In this document: piece by piece, positions 10,884 through 21,341 of the stretch
How the letters are laid out: every line of letters starts with the position of its first letter
Numbering within the stretch: position 1 is the first letter of the stretch
NCBI GenBank assembly: GCA_002786065.1
Contig: NHNY01000009.1
Span: 434,001 to 498,000 of the forward strand
Length of the DNA: 64,000 nt
Direction: 5' to 3'
Source of the DNA: Microcyclospora pomicola
Taxonomy: Eukaryota > Ascomycota > Dothideomycetes > Capnodiales
Position numbers and translations under genes: made by a program
Notes under the pieces: generated by a model
Seen by the model: only the letters and a program-made list of their open reading frames with translations
The model's database searches: none
What the model was told of the DNA's origin: nothing

Positions 10884-13218
10884 ATGCCAAACTTGCATCG
10901 TGTGCTCGCAGACTCTGATGATGAAGAGGATGCTATTCTTGTTGAGAGTAAGACCTCTCCTGTCCTGATCGCACCTCCGTTGCCGAGTCCGAACGGTGCG
11001 GGAGAGCAAAGTACAGGATCGACGGGTGCGTAAGAATGAATCCCCATTTACCGACTCTGACTGACATGTCTCAGAGCGGCTACACAGACAAATCAGGGCT
11101 ACCGAGTTTGGCCTGTTTGCAAAGATGGACGGCGAGTATGCTGTTACAGCAATGAAAACATCTGTTGCTGGTCCGCCCGGTTCGCCGCAGTTGAAGCGGC
11201 GACACTCTGTTCTGGAGCGCGATTGTCAGATCGACGATAGAACAGAGAAAGTCAGAAGAACGAAGGCAGTCTCCACCATCCATGGCGGTGAGACAACACC
11301 TCACAAGCATCAGCATGTCTCAACCACGATTGAAGCGAATCAATTACAGCAGCCTGGTTCTCATGCTGAGTCTAACGTCACTCAATCAACTGGCCTACCC
11401 ATGGGGACAATTCGAGCTGCATTTGCGGAGCATGACCCACACATGTTTCGGGATTCCGGCAGTACAATACCAGATAACAGCTCTTCCCAACGAAGAATCA
11501 TTGAACAGGCACGAAATATTCAGGCTGAAACCGACAATTGTACGCTTGTTCCTACGAATCTGGATGATGAGAAAAGTTCGTCATTTCCCTGGCCCGCCAG
11601 TCGTACTACAGAGAAGCTTTCTGATCACAGGTCGGAGCTCTCCGATGCTATGCCTACTGTCAGTCAAATCTCAATTATACACAGCGAGCACAGTGCAATC
11701 GACGCGCAGAGCAACATAAATGACGATCCGTCTACCTGTATTGAAGTTGTCTCCTCTAAGAGACGTCCTCGAGGTCAGGACATTTCACAAATAGCAGACC
11801 GTGAGAAAAGACACCCTAGTCCCAGAGTAGAGATACCAGCTCCATCTTCATCATTAAGAGCAATGACGGCTACGGGTATTCCGGATACCCAAAGATCAGC
11901 GCGGGCTCGGCGTTCCAGGACTCAAAGGGACGAATCCGATCCTCTATGCTCGGATGAGATCGCAATAGGTCTACCAAAAGAGCGCTACGTGCCGCGACCC
12001 AGCAGTAGGAGATCGAAAAGTCATGTCATTGATGACATTGACTTCACTGTAGTTCCAGAGAAAGCTGCTAGAGTGGCGCGTTCCAAGAGTAAGGCGATCG
12101 CGAATAACTTGAAGCGTGAGACAAGTGATGGGGCCGAGAGTCACACTCCTCAGGTCACTAAGCCTGCTGTGAAAGACGCACAGTCGTCAAGTGAACTCGT
12201 ACAGAACCTGGTGGATGCCGCGCCAACATCAGCCATGCCCAGCGACAGTGGCAAGATGGGTGGTGGCTCACAAGCGGCGACACAGCTAATTGATCTCGGC
12301 ATTTCTGGTAGCCCCCCAGCGAAGCACTCAGAATGCAGTACTGATCTTATGCCGTCGCCTGCACAGCTGCAGCATGAAAATGGCACTTTTCGCAGACCTC
12401 AACCAAAGTCACCTAAGCAAGACATAGCCGGCATGAAGCAGGGTGGGAAGAAGTCAAAGTCAAGAAGAAGCCAGACCACCATCTTCGAAGATCATGTAGA
12501 GTTCGTTGGGCGTACTGTCTCTCCTAATCTTGTCCAGCAACAAGCGAACCGCAAATCGGCGTTACGAGATGTGGATAACCCACCGTCCGCTCGGACGGGA
12601 CGAAAACGACGAATGATAGTGCAGGAAGACGAGGAAGAGGAAGATGCTATGACAAACTCAGCATTAGCACAGACGAAAGTCAAGCTCACACAAGCGGATG
12701 ATGAGGTGAAGCTGTCTGCTCGTGGTCTTCCAGTCTCACTGAATGCAGATCAAGTCACAACAGCGGATGATGAGGGGAAGAGCCCGACGAACGAGGACAC
12801 TGCGACATCGTTCGACACGCAAGCACAAGTGGATGGTGATGAAGCAACGGAACACAGCGAGAACCCTGCGCTAGATTTGGACGAAGATAATCATTGCGTG
12901 AGGCCACGCGCTCGCGCCCGGAAACCGTCTAGACGGCCGTCTGCCGCGAAAGGCACAGGCACATCGGATCACGAGTCGAACGATGCTTCGTCAGTCGAGC
13001 CTGCAAAGGAGAACGAAAACACAACGAGCACACCACCGAAACCAGCCAAGGCGAACTCGACACCTACGAAGGAAGTAAGTACGCCAGAGCCGCAACCAAC
13101 AAAAGCAGCTTTACATTCCCCTATCAAAAGCTCTTCCGGCGTCCCACTGCGAGTAGGGTTGAGCAAACGAATGCGGATCGAACCGCTACTACGAATCATG
13201 AAGCCCATGAAGAAATGA
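10884..13218 (+). CDS. disordered nuclear protein with RAD51AP1-like C-terminal motif
   Basis: Two exons, 10884-11025 and 11075-13218 (intron GTGCGTAAG...CTCAG), give 761 residues. The N-terminus MPNLHRVLADSDDEEDAILVES is acidic. The rest is low-complexity, Ser/Lys/Arg-rich and predicted disordered, with short ordered-looking patches: GLPKERYVPRPSSRRSKS, TTIFEDHVEFVGRT, and GRKRRMIVQEDEEEEDA (an NLS-like basic cluster followed by acids). The last about 25 residues, VPLRVGLSKRMRIEPLLRI, match the pattern L-R-x-G-L-S-[KR]-x-x-R-[IV]-x-P-L. This is the arrangement I recall for the RAD51-binding C-terminus of animal RAD51AP1. Sharing an MCB-containing promoter with MLH1 supports a DNA-repair role. 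The gene model is firm; the functional assignment is inference. Confidence 0.7.
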
Positions 13219-13725
13219 GGATGACACTTTGACGATTATGGGATTTGGGAAAACGAGTCATGAGGTGGATTGCTCAACGAGGCCTGGTACCGTTGTGTTT
13301 CTCGAGGGGTATCTATCTTCCAGAGGAGGTCGCTTCGTATCCATGATATATACAATTATATGCTGCAGCAGAAAAATGAATCACTCTCCAGCCATGATTT
13401 CTGTAGTTACCTTACCGCGTATTCATACATCGGCAGACATGAAGAGCCGATCTTCCGCAGTCGCCGGCCAGGTTAGAGCTTATGCATGTGGACTGCGGTT
13501 TGTCAGTTTTGCACCATGGAGCATAGAAATCGGAGACATTTGCTCCACATGTCAATCAAGTATGAGGACAGAGATCACCACGCACGCGACACATCAGCTG
13601 GATTTGTTGGCAAACACATGCTTTCATCAGTTCATTTTCATGACACTACATGATGTATGCGACACAAGACATCAACCCGACCAGGAGCATTGTGCTTCCA
13701 TGTGCCGGCTAATAGTCCCGCACAC
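13219..13725. other. intergenic, convergent 3' ends
   Basis: No gene, RNA or repeat recognised between the RAD51AP1-like gene and the small hydrophilic protein. Short ORFs here look random. Confidence 0.45.
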
Positions 13726-14251
13726 TTAGACGCTGGGGCCGAACGAGCCCTTCTTCTTGAGCTCCTCCTCCTCTTCCTCGCGGAGCTGCTGGTCGATCTT
13801 GGCGCCCTTGGAGGGCTCGTTGCCGTGCGACTTGGCCGGCAGCGTGGCGTCCTTCTCGCGCAGCGCGTCCTCGAGGGTCGAGGGGTCGTCCTTCTCCTTC
13901 TCGCGCTGCTCCTCGCGGGCAAGCTTGTTGGCGATGGTGCGCTCGTCTTCTGTAGGAAGAAGCTGTTAGATCCGTGGCATGGGTACGCTGAATGTGTTCG
14001 AGCTCAAAATGAGGCATGTGAGTGGGGTACGTACTGGAGTCGTTGGCCTTGTGGGAGTTCTCCTTGCCCTCGTGGAAGCGGTCGGCGACCTCCTTCTCGC
14101 TCTCCTTGACGTTCCTCTGTGTCTTCATGTTAGCTTGACGATCCTTCTTCGTACGCCAATGGCCGCGCATGCTCGACAGTGCGGAAGGACATCATACCTG
14201 GTCGCCGGCCTCGTACACCTGGGAGTTACCGACTGATGAAGTGCCGCTCAT
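13726..14251 (-). CDS. small hydrophilic stress-type protein (119 aa)
   Basis: Three phase-compatible exons: 14251-14198, 14116-14035 and 13949-13726. The 119-residue product begins MSGTSSVGNSQVYEAGDQ, continues RNVKESEKEVADRFHEGKEN and DERTIANKLAREEQREKEKDD, then PAKSHGNEPSKGAKIDQQL, and ends KKKGSFGPSV. It has no membrane segment, almost no aromatic residues and about half charged residues, like LEA/hydrophilin-type stress proteins. I recognise it as a small conserved protein common in filamentous ascomycetes but know no assigned function. The third exon is notably GC-rich, and its antisense frame stays open by chance. Confidence 0.8.
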
Positions 14252-14822
14252 GTTGACTGATGTTTGGGATTGATTGTTGAGCCTTGAAAGATGTGGAGCT
14301 GGTAGTGTAATGGGTTTGGAAGGACGTCTGAGTTGTTTATGTAGAACAGGAAGAAGCAGGATGCAGAGCACGAGACAGGTGGTGAAATTGCAATGCGCGA
14401 GTGGGCTGGCAGTGATGTCATGCGGGCACTGTCACGCCCTCGAGTCGAGCACGCCAGGATCTCAGGCACACGAAACGATCGCCCTCGCTAAGGTACAGAT
14501 GACATATGTAGGTACACCCTAACCGACCGAAACTCTGTTCGCTTCTAATGTTTGGATAGCACGCAATGACACCGTATCATATATTTACACCCGGCCGTTC
14601 ATAGCCTAAGGTAGGCAATTTGTAGGTATAATTCTTCAGCACGGCAGATTCACTACGATTCCCGTGCCGGCGATTAAAGAATGGCCAGAGAGGCACACCA
14701 CATGTACCTAGCACAAAAGAATATAAGGCTGCTGATTGATTACAGCAAGCTGTTCGGGTATTCTATAGAACAAAAACGCTGCGTAAAAGCCATGAGAGCA
14801 TAAAAATGCACTCCAATGTCAT
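14252..14822. promoter_or_regulatory. upstream region of the small hydrophilic gene
   Basis: Region between the start of the small hydrophilic gene and the 3' end of GMP synthase (both minus strand). It contains several TAGGTA-type repeats (14507-14513, 14609-14615, 14622-14628). No gene seen. Confidence 0.4.
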
Positions 14823-16514
14823 CTACTCGAACTCAATCGTTGAAGGAGGTTTGTTGGTGACTGCGACTCGTGTTAGCGATAGGTCAGATGTAGAAGAAAT
14901 GGACAGGAACATACCCTCAAGAAGAACCCTTACGACGCCCTTGACCTCGTTACAGATGCGATGTCGCACCTTATCGATGAAACCATGGCTAAACAAGAAT
15001 CCGGTGGCAGTCATGAAGTCGGTGGTCTGGACTGCTCGTAGTGCGATGATGTCGCCATGTAGTCGCTGATCACCTACGACACCAACGGCTTTTACACCCA
15101 TGAGTGCCGCGAACGCCTGGCTGATTTCGCGGTATAGTCCAGCTGCTCTGATCTCTTCGATGAAGATCTTGTCTGCTTCCTGCACTATACGAACCCTTTC
15201 TGGCGTGACTTCACCAATAATGCGAATGGCGATACCTGGACCAGGGAATGGATGCCTCCAAACAAGTTCCTCGGAAAGGCCTAGTTTGGTGCCCAGGATA
15301 CGGACTTCGTCCTTGAACAATTCGCGTAGAGGCTCGATAAGCTTCAGGTCCATTTTCTCTGGTAGACCTCCCACGTTGTGGTGGGTCTTGATCGTCACAC
15401 TTGGGCCTTTAAATGAGATCGACTCAATGACATCCGGGTACAGCGTGCCTTGCAGGAACCACTCGATCTTGCCAGCACGATCCGTGTTCTCTGCTGCTGC
15501 TGCAATCTTCTTCGCCTCTTCTTGGAACACATCGATGAAGGTGTTGCCAATGATCTTACGCTTCTTCTCTGGATCTGAGACACCTTTGAGCAGGGTCAGG
15601 AACCGCTCGCTTGCGTCCACTACCGTAAGGTTAACACCCAATCCTTTCGTCAACGTCTCTTTCACCTGCTTTGCCTCATTCTGTCTCAGCACACCATTAT
15701 CAACCATGACGGCGTGGAAGCGGTCTCCAATGGCTTCATGCATGAGTCGTGCCGCAACAGTAGAGTCGACCCCACCACTGACAGCTCCAATGCATTGGCC
15801 CTTGTCTCCTATGAGCCCCCGGATCCTGGCGACCTCTTGCTCGACAAAGGCTCCCATTGTCCAATTCTGTCTTGCTTTGCAGATGTTGACTGCGAAGTTC
15901 TTGTACAGTTCTGTACCTCTGGGCGTGTGTGTGACCTCGGGATGGAACTGCAGGCCGTAAAGCTCATTACTCTCATGCGCAATACCAGCGAATGGCGCAT
16001 TGGCGGTGGTAGCGATTGTGACAAAGTCGTTCGGCAGGTGTGACAGCTTGTCACCGTGGGACATCCACACGTCCATGGCATCCTCCAGGCCTTCAAAGAG
16101 CCTGTCCACATGGGCCTCCTTCCCACTATGTTTCTGGATCGTCAAAGCAGCATGTCCATACTCTCTCTTATCGCCAGCAAGCACGTTCTTGCCAAAGTTC
16201 CATGCGATCTCCTGCATTCCATAGCATATTCCGAGAATGGGAACGCCCAGCTTGAACACCTCGGGATCGACATGCGGTGCATCGTCTGCGTACACTGAGT
16301 ATGGCCCTCCAGAAAGAATGATTCCTTTAGGCTTCCAATCCAACTCGGAAAGCTTCTGTGTGCAGGCTAGCAATTCCGAGTAGACATTGAGCTCTCGCAG
16401 GCGTCGCGTGATGAGGTGAGTGTACTGAGAGCCGAAATCGAGGACGAGGATGGTATCGAAGACACTGTGAGGTACTGGCGGGATCTCGCCATTGGTACTG
16501 TTTGCTTGGGCCAT
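14823..16514 (-). CDS. GUA1: GMP synthase (glutamine-hydrolysing)
   Basis: Catalyses XMP + Gln + ATP to GMP, the last step of de novo GMP synthesis. The class I glutamine amidotransferase domain comes first ([18 protein letters not shown], nucleophile Cys in [17 protein letters not shown]). The ATP pyrophosphatase domain follows, with the PP-loop [12 protein letters not shown], and then the dimerisation domain ([17 protein letters not shown]). Although the frame is open throughout (563 codons), the family C-terminus is interrupted by 18 alien residues. These correspond to a 54-nt intron at 14914-14861 (GTATGT...TCGCAG). Splicing restores [17 protein letters not shown] and gives 545 residues. 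The gene is divergent from BCP1 across 356 bp. Confidence 0.96.
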   Translation of the reverse strand: MAQANSTNGEIPPVPHSVFDTILVLDFGSQYTHLITRRLRELNVYSELLACTQKLSELDWKPKGIILSGGPYSVYADDAPHVDPEVFKLGVPILGICYGMQEIAWNFGKNVLAGDKREYGHAALTIQKHSGKEAHVDRLFEGLEDAMDVWMSHGDKLSHLPNDFVTIATTANAPFAGIAHESNELYGLQFHPEVTHTPRGTELYKNFAVNICKARQNWTMGAFVEQEVARIRGLIGDKGQCIGAVSGGVDSTVAARLMHEAIGDRFHAVMVDNGVLRQNEAKQVKETLTKGLGVNLTVVDASERFLTLLKGVSDPEKKRKIIGNTFIDVFQEEAKKIAAAAENTDRAGKIEWFLQGTLYPDVIESISFKGPSVTIKTHHNVGGLPEKMDLKLIEPLRELFKDEVRILGTKLGLSEELVWRHPFPGPGIAIRIIGEVTPERVRIVQEADKIFIEEIRAAGLYREISQAFAALMGVKAVGVVGDQRLHGDIIALRAVQTTDFMTATGFLFSHGFIDKVRHRICNEVKGVVRVLLEGMFLSISSTSDLSLTRVAVTNKPPSTIEFE

Positions 16515-16870
16515 GTTGTGTTGCTCGGCTACCTAAGAAGAGGTATGTTCAGGTGGGTGACTCGTCTGGACTATAAACCCTCCACCTCCAAAAAATGTTG
16601 CGCCTGCTATCGATATGCTAGGACATTTCTAGTTTAGCGTTGGACAAGTGAAGTCAAAAAGATACCTTATTCTTCTGTATGAAAGTTGCAATGCTATATG
16701 ACATATCGATCGACCTCAATCTTCAAAGATTTATAACGAGAGTTCGAAGATCCTCCCCGTAGCTCATTGGAAATCCGCGCCTTCGTATCAGCTTTATCGG
16801 TGGCAGCACGTACAAGCCCAGACTGTTGCGAGATATTCCGACACTTTTATTGTGATTGGTGTACGCCACA
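16515..16870. promoter_or_regulatory. divergent promoter GUA1 / BCP1
   Basis: 356 bp between two divergent start codons. An inverted CCAAT (ATTGGT) lies about 15 bp before the BCP1 ATG. Nothing else was recognised. Confidence 0.45.
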
Positions 16871-17793
16871 ATGAGCAAAAGAAAGGCACAAGATGGGGAC
16901 GTGGTCAAGAAGATCGACCCCATGGATGACAGTGGTAGCGATGATGTGCGAACCGTGAAACCCATGACGGTTCAATATCCACTGACTCTCCTTTGCAGGA
17001 TATGCCCGAGCTCTTCAACGTCGATTTCGAATGGTTCGACCCGCAACCCGCAGTGGACTTTCACGGTCTCAAGACGCTATTGCGACAACTCTTCGACATC
17101 GACAACCAACTCTTCGACCTCTCGGCACTCGCAGATCTGGTCCTCTCACAACCGTTACTGGGCTCGACCGTCAAAGTGGACGGCAACGAATCCGACCCTT
17201 ACGCTTTCCTGACCGTGCTGAATCTCCATCAACACCGGGAACACACCGCTATCCAACAGCTCTGCGCGTATCTACAACGGCAATCTACAGGTCCGGAGAA
17301 TCCGCTGTCTCTGCTTCCGGAATTACTCGCGCCGTCGTCAACGGCACAGGTTGGTCTCCTCCTACAGGAACGGGTTATCAACATGCCAGCACAAGTTGTG
17401 CCACCCATGTACAACATGTTGCTGGAGGAGATGACGTGGGCTCTCGAGGAAAAGGAGCCCTACCAGTTCACCCATTACCTCGTCATTTCCAAGACGTTCA
17501 GGGAGGTGGCGTCCGAGCTAGATGCACATGCTGATCGACCGGAGAAGAAGTTGAAGGGAGGAGCAGCTTCGTCAGAACTGTCTTACTACCATCCTGAGGA
17601 CGAGGTGTGGCAGGAGCATGCCCTTGGCGTCCGGAGCTTTGAGTATGAGATCAAGGCTGATGATGGCGCGGCGGATTCGATGCGAGCATTCCAGGAGGCG
17701 GGCATCAAAAAGCAGGGTCATCTAGTCTTGATGGACAAGGCTGGGTTTGAAAGCGGAGTGAAAGCTGTCAGCGAGTATTTGAGCGCGCCTTGA
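16871..17793 (+). CDS. BCP1: BCP1/BCCIP family protein
   Basis: Homologue of yeast Bcp1, a nuclear factor needed for export of Mss4 and a chaperone of ribosomal protein uL14 (Rpl23); the animal counterpart is BCCIP. Exon 1 (16871-16945) encodes a basic/acidic N-terminus, MSKRKAQDGDVVKKIDPMDD. A 53-nt intron ending TTTGCAG leads to exon 2 (16999-17793), with the signature VDFEWFDPQPAVDFHGLKTLLRQLF, then DPYAFLTVLNLHQHR and YQFTHYLVISKTFREV. The total of 289 residues compares with 283 in yeast. The Lys-rich KKLKGG stretch near residue 210 is typical. Confidence 0.94.
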
Positions 17794-18066
17794 GCTGCTA
17801 CGAGATTATGACATGTCGCTGTAGATCAATGAATATGGCCATAAGCACAAAAGCACGTGATATGTGGCTTTCTCGAGCAGCTTTAACAGTACATGAGCAG
17901 ATTGATTGGTTTTGGACGCTGTGAAATGTAACTGTACAAGACCATGCACCACGGTGGATAGCTTAGGTTGCTTCCATCGAGTACACTCTCCGAGCTGCTC
18001 CTCTATCTCCCACTGCTTCTCCTGCGCATCATATTCCATCTATACCACTACAGCATCATACGTCTT

Positions 18067-18885
18067 CTAACCAATGACCAAGTTCGACTCATCCGGGAAG
18101 TCGTACTCCGGCACTTCCAGGTTGAGCGGTGCCGGGCCCTTCCTGATTCGTCCTGAGATATCGTAGTGCGAACCGTGGCATGGGCAGAACCAGCCACCAA
18201 AGTCTCCGGCCTCGCCAATTGGCACACAACCCAAGTGCGTGCACACGCCCAGCATGATCAGCCATTCGGGCTTCTTGACACGGTCCTCGTCCTTTTGCGG
18301 GTCACGAAGGCTTTCCCATTTCGTGTCCTCGGCCTCCTTGATCTCGTCCGCGGTGCGGTGGCGGATAAAGACGGGCTTGCCGCGCCATTTGATGATGACG
18401 TTCTTGCCTTCGGGGATGGTGGCAAGGTCGACTTCGACCTTGGCTTGGGCGAGCACGTCAGCGGAGGCGGCCATGTTTACGAGGAAGTCTGCAATTCAAA
18501 CGCAGGTCAGCAGCTATACAATGGAAGCCACGCATTATGCTATCCGCGCAATCATGATGCCAGAAGACGTACTCTGCACGGTATCCTTTGCTCCCATAGC
18601 CGAGAGACCACCGAAGGTGCCGACCATGAAGTACTGGAACATCTTGTTGCCAGATTCTGAGCCAGCTCGGTATTTCTTGAAGGACGGGATGTGGGTGGTG
18701 TCCTGGGAGTCCTTGGTGCCACGGGTGAACGGCGAGGTGAATGGCGCGTGCGAGGTGGAAGCATCGTAGCTGGCGTCTGCCCTGTTGCGCTTCTGCACCA
18801 CGGCGGCGGAGGAGCGGACGGCCGGCACCTGCTGCCGCGCAGCATTGCGGACCAGCGACGTGGCGGCCTTGGAGGAGAGGGACAT
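18067..18885 (-). CDS. RIP1: Rieske iron-sulphur protein of cytochrome bc1 complex
   Basis: Catalytic 2Fe-2S subunit of respiratory complex III. Exons 18885-18573 and 18488-18067 encode 244 residues. An Arg/Ala/Ser-rich mitochondrial presequence ([19 protein letters not shown]) comes first. The single transmembrane helix ([19 protein letters not shown]) and the flexible hinge ([19 protein letters not shown]) follow. The Rieske fold has both cluster motifs, CTHLGC at 187-192 and CPCHGSH at 206-212, and the end is [17 protein letters not shown]. The gene is divergently arranged with the macro-domain gene, and a CCAATCA box lies in the shared upstream region. Confidence 0.97.
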
Positions 18886-18999
18886 GGCGGATGTGGGATT
18901 GGCGATGCTGACGGGGTGGTGAAGCTCAATGGCAGCGAGGAAATTGCTGGGAGTCGATGGAGTTGAAGGGTGACCGAAAGCAAACGGCTTTCCCGTTGA

Positions 19000-19006
19000 C
19001 CAATCA
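19000..19006 (+). promoter_or_regulatory. CCAATCA box in the RIP1 / macro-domain promoter
   Basis: An exact CCAATCA lies 115 bp upstream of the RIP1 ATG and 98 bp upstream of the preferred macro-domain ATG. CCAAT is bound by the HAP/CBC complex, a known regulator of respiratory and iron genes in fungi. Function is inferred. Confidence 0.4.
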
Positions 19007-19103
19007 GGAGTTGCACCTTACTACAGTTCCGACTTCACTTCGTCATGAGCTCCAAGCAACAACATCACTAGGTGTCAAATCACGGATTTCATGTTTCAAC
19101 AGC

Positions 19104-19832
19104 ATGATGTCTAGGCCAACTCGCTCGTCAACACGCAAGTTTAGGGAGGTCGATGAAAGCCTTGATGAGATCACATCACCGCCTGCTAAACGCGCAAAGG
19201 CTCAACGCGCAACCAAAGTTTCTCACGTTGATGACAAGAACACCATATGCAGAACTACACCTAGCGAAAGAAAGGATGCAAAGCTTCACGCCGACCAGCT
19301 GCAATCGGGACCGCCAAGACTGGTGGTCAGCGAAGAGACAGGTGATATCTTCTCGGCGCCACCACACACTCTCTTAATCCATGCTTGTAATTGTGAAGGC
19401 TCCTGGGGCGCCGGTATCGCGCTGGCATTCCGGCAAAGATACCCGCAAAGCTTTACCAAGTATGCCAAGCACTGTGCCACGCAACGGCACGAATTAGTGG
19501 GTCGAGCATTCTTGATCGAGCCAGAACCTGACGCCACGGAGACTAAGCAGCATTTCGTTGGGTGTCTTTTCACGTCTCGCTCCAAAGGCAAAAAAGCAGA
19601 TACGCCAGCGAAGATTCTTCAAGCGACTGGCCCTGCGATGAGAGATCTGATGGCACAGGTGAGACGATGGAATGAGCGTAATCCGGAGCAGAAGGTGGCG
19701 GAAGTCAGGATGTGTAAGATCAACTCTGGACTGTTTAGGGTGCCATGGGAGAAGACGAAGGCGGAGCTGGAGAAACTTGAAGTTGGGGAGCTAGACTTCA
19801 AGGACGTGAAGGTTGTCTCCCTCGCCGAGTAA
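19104..19832 (+). CDS. macro-domain ADP-ribose-1''-phosphate phosphatase-like
   Basis: Macro-domain protein like yeast Poa1, which removes phosphate from ADP-ribose 1''-phosphate, a by-product of tRNA splicing. After a basic N-terminus of about 80 residues (MMSRPTRSSTRKFRE, NLS-like PPAKRAKAQR) the fold is clear: RLVVSEETGDIFSAPPHTLLIHACNCEG, then SWGAGIALAFRQRYPQ (the ligand-binding glycine loop), HFVGCLFTS, and a C-terminal KINSGLFRVPWEKTKAELE. The frame is open back to an ATG at 18957, but that would place coding sequence over the short shared promoter with RIP1. The ATG pair at 19104/19107 is therefore preferred (242 aa). Unspliced. Confidence 0.88.
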   Translation: MMSRPTRSSTRKFREVDESLDEITSPPAKRAKAQRATKVSHVDDKNTICRTTPSERKDAKLHADQLQSGPPRLVVSEETGDIFSAPPHTLLIHACNCEGSWGAGIALAFRQRYPQSFTKYAKHCATQRHELVGRAFLIEPEPDATETKQHFVGCLFTSRSKGKKADTPAKILQATGPAMRDLMAQVRRWNERNPEQKVAEVRMCKINSGLFRVPWEKTKAELEKLEVGELDFKDVKVVSLAE

Positions 19833-19985
19833 TGGCGCTGCTCATGATGATACATCTGTCGGGATTCCGTTTCGAGCGTTGGCGCACCGGTAAGGATAAG
19901 ATGAAGATTCTGAACATGACAGGATGGCTTCTTGTGTTCTTAGCTTCCTATCAGTCTGACTTCCACATCGGCACTGTACGGGCAT

Positions 19986-21341
19986 CTAGCTGTTCGATAC
20001 TGTATTCAACACTTCTTCCACCAGTCTTGCGGCCATCCTCGCTGCAGCATACGAGGTCTGGTAGCCATAACCACCATGACCGTAATTATGTACAACACGA
20101 ACACCATCTATGACCTCTGCTTCCACCCTAATCCCGCCCTCGCGGCCGGGTCGTAGTCCCACACCATGGCGTACGACGCTCAGAGCCTCAATGCCTTTCC
20201 CTTCAGGTACTAGTCCCGGTATGAGTGCAACAGCACGCTTCATGATCCGGATGGCTAGGTTCGGATCGGGTTGGCTTTCCCAATTGTCTTTCTGCAGACA
20301 GCCACCAAGCACACATCCGCCACCAGCGGCACGGTTCATAACGTAGCAAGCCTCGCCAATTCCGTCGTCTGTACCAGATACTGTGGCCATGAAGCCAGGA
20401 TCATTTCGGACAACGACTATCTGGCCACGTGCGGGATAGAGCGTTTTGTCCTCGACACCTCGCAGGTGAAGGGACGATAGGCCTGTGCAGTTGATCACAA
20501 GGTCGGCGCAGTTACCAGTGTGATGAAACGCGGCAGCATCAACGATATGCGTGGCGATACCTCTCTGAACGACAACGTTGTGCTTGACACATTGTCCCAC
20601 GAGCCAGGGAAGGTAGAGAGAAGTGTTGATGCAGACAGATGTGAAGACGGTTCCACCTGCCATACCGGGTGGGAGCTGATCCTTCTCGAGCACGCGGAAC
20701 TTTGAGGTTGCTTAACATGCCAGGGCGTTTGAGGTTGGGAAAGCGGTAAAAGGACTCACGCTAGGGACCACGTCTTTGAACCAAGCGTCTTCTCGCAGGA
20801 GCTCAGCGAACCATGGATCAGGATCGGAGTCTTCGTCCTGGGTTCGTCGATATATGTGTGCGTCTGTTTACCTTTAGTATTTGGTACCCGCGTTGAGACC
20901 ACATCGAATTGTTTGACCTTGAAAGTGAATACCCGCTTCAGGCACGTTCCTAGCAAGATGTTCCAGGTCCGGCCAGGTATCCCGCTCGAAGCCGCCTGCG
21001 AGAGAGTCGAGTGTGCCGAATCTATCTGCTCCATCAGACCATGTTCTTGTGATGATCGTCATCGATGATTCCAACCGCCATCATCGATATATCTCGACTA
21101 AGTGCCGACTTACGGCATATAGTTGGCGCCAGCCCAAGGACTTGCATACTCGATGTCATAGTCGCCAGGCATGAATTTGGCAACGACTGTGATGCGATGT
21201 TTACCTTCGCGAGCCAGCAAAAGCGCAGTCGTGAGGCCTGTCACTCCAGCTCTGATGCATGGCCGTATCAGTTGACGTTCATGCCGACATAATTGCCCAA
21301 ATCGAACATACTCACCCGAGCACAACGATATTGGCTGGCAT
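19986..21341 (-). CDS. D-amino-acid oxidase
   Basis: FAD enzyme that oxidatively deaminates D-amino acids to keto acids, ammonia and peroxide, usually in peroxisomes. Five exons are proposed: 21341-21316, 21251-21114, 21045-20888, 20830-20760 and 20699-19986, giving about 368 residues. Splicing restores the Rossmann motif IVVLGAGVTGLTTALLL and the DYDIEYASPWAGANY signature. The C-terminal block has LYPARGQIVVVRND, RHGVGLRPGREGG and the diagnostic HNYGHGGYGYQTSYAAA. The exon 3/4 junction is the weak point: frame requires an AAG acceptor at about 20831, or an alternative donor. The C-terminus ends SNS, so no canonical peroxisomal SKL-type signal is present. It is convergent with the macro-domain gene. 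Confidence 0.9.

Noticed and set aside
18957-19103. N-terminal extension of the macro-domain ORF from ATG 18957
   Set aside because: It would occupy the short shared promoter with RIP1, including the CCAAT box, and its sequence has no family resemblance. ATG 19104 is preferred.
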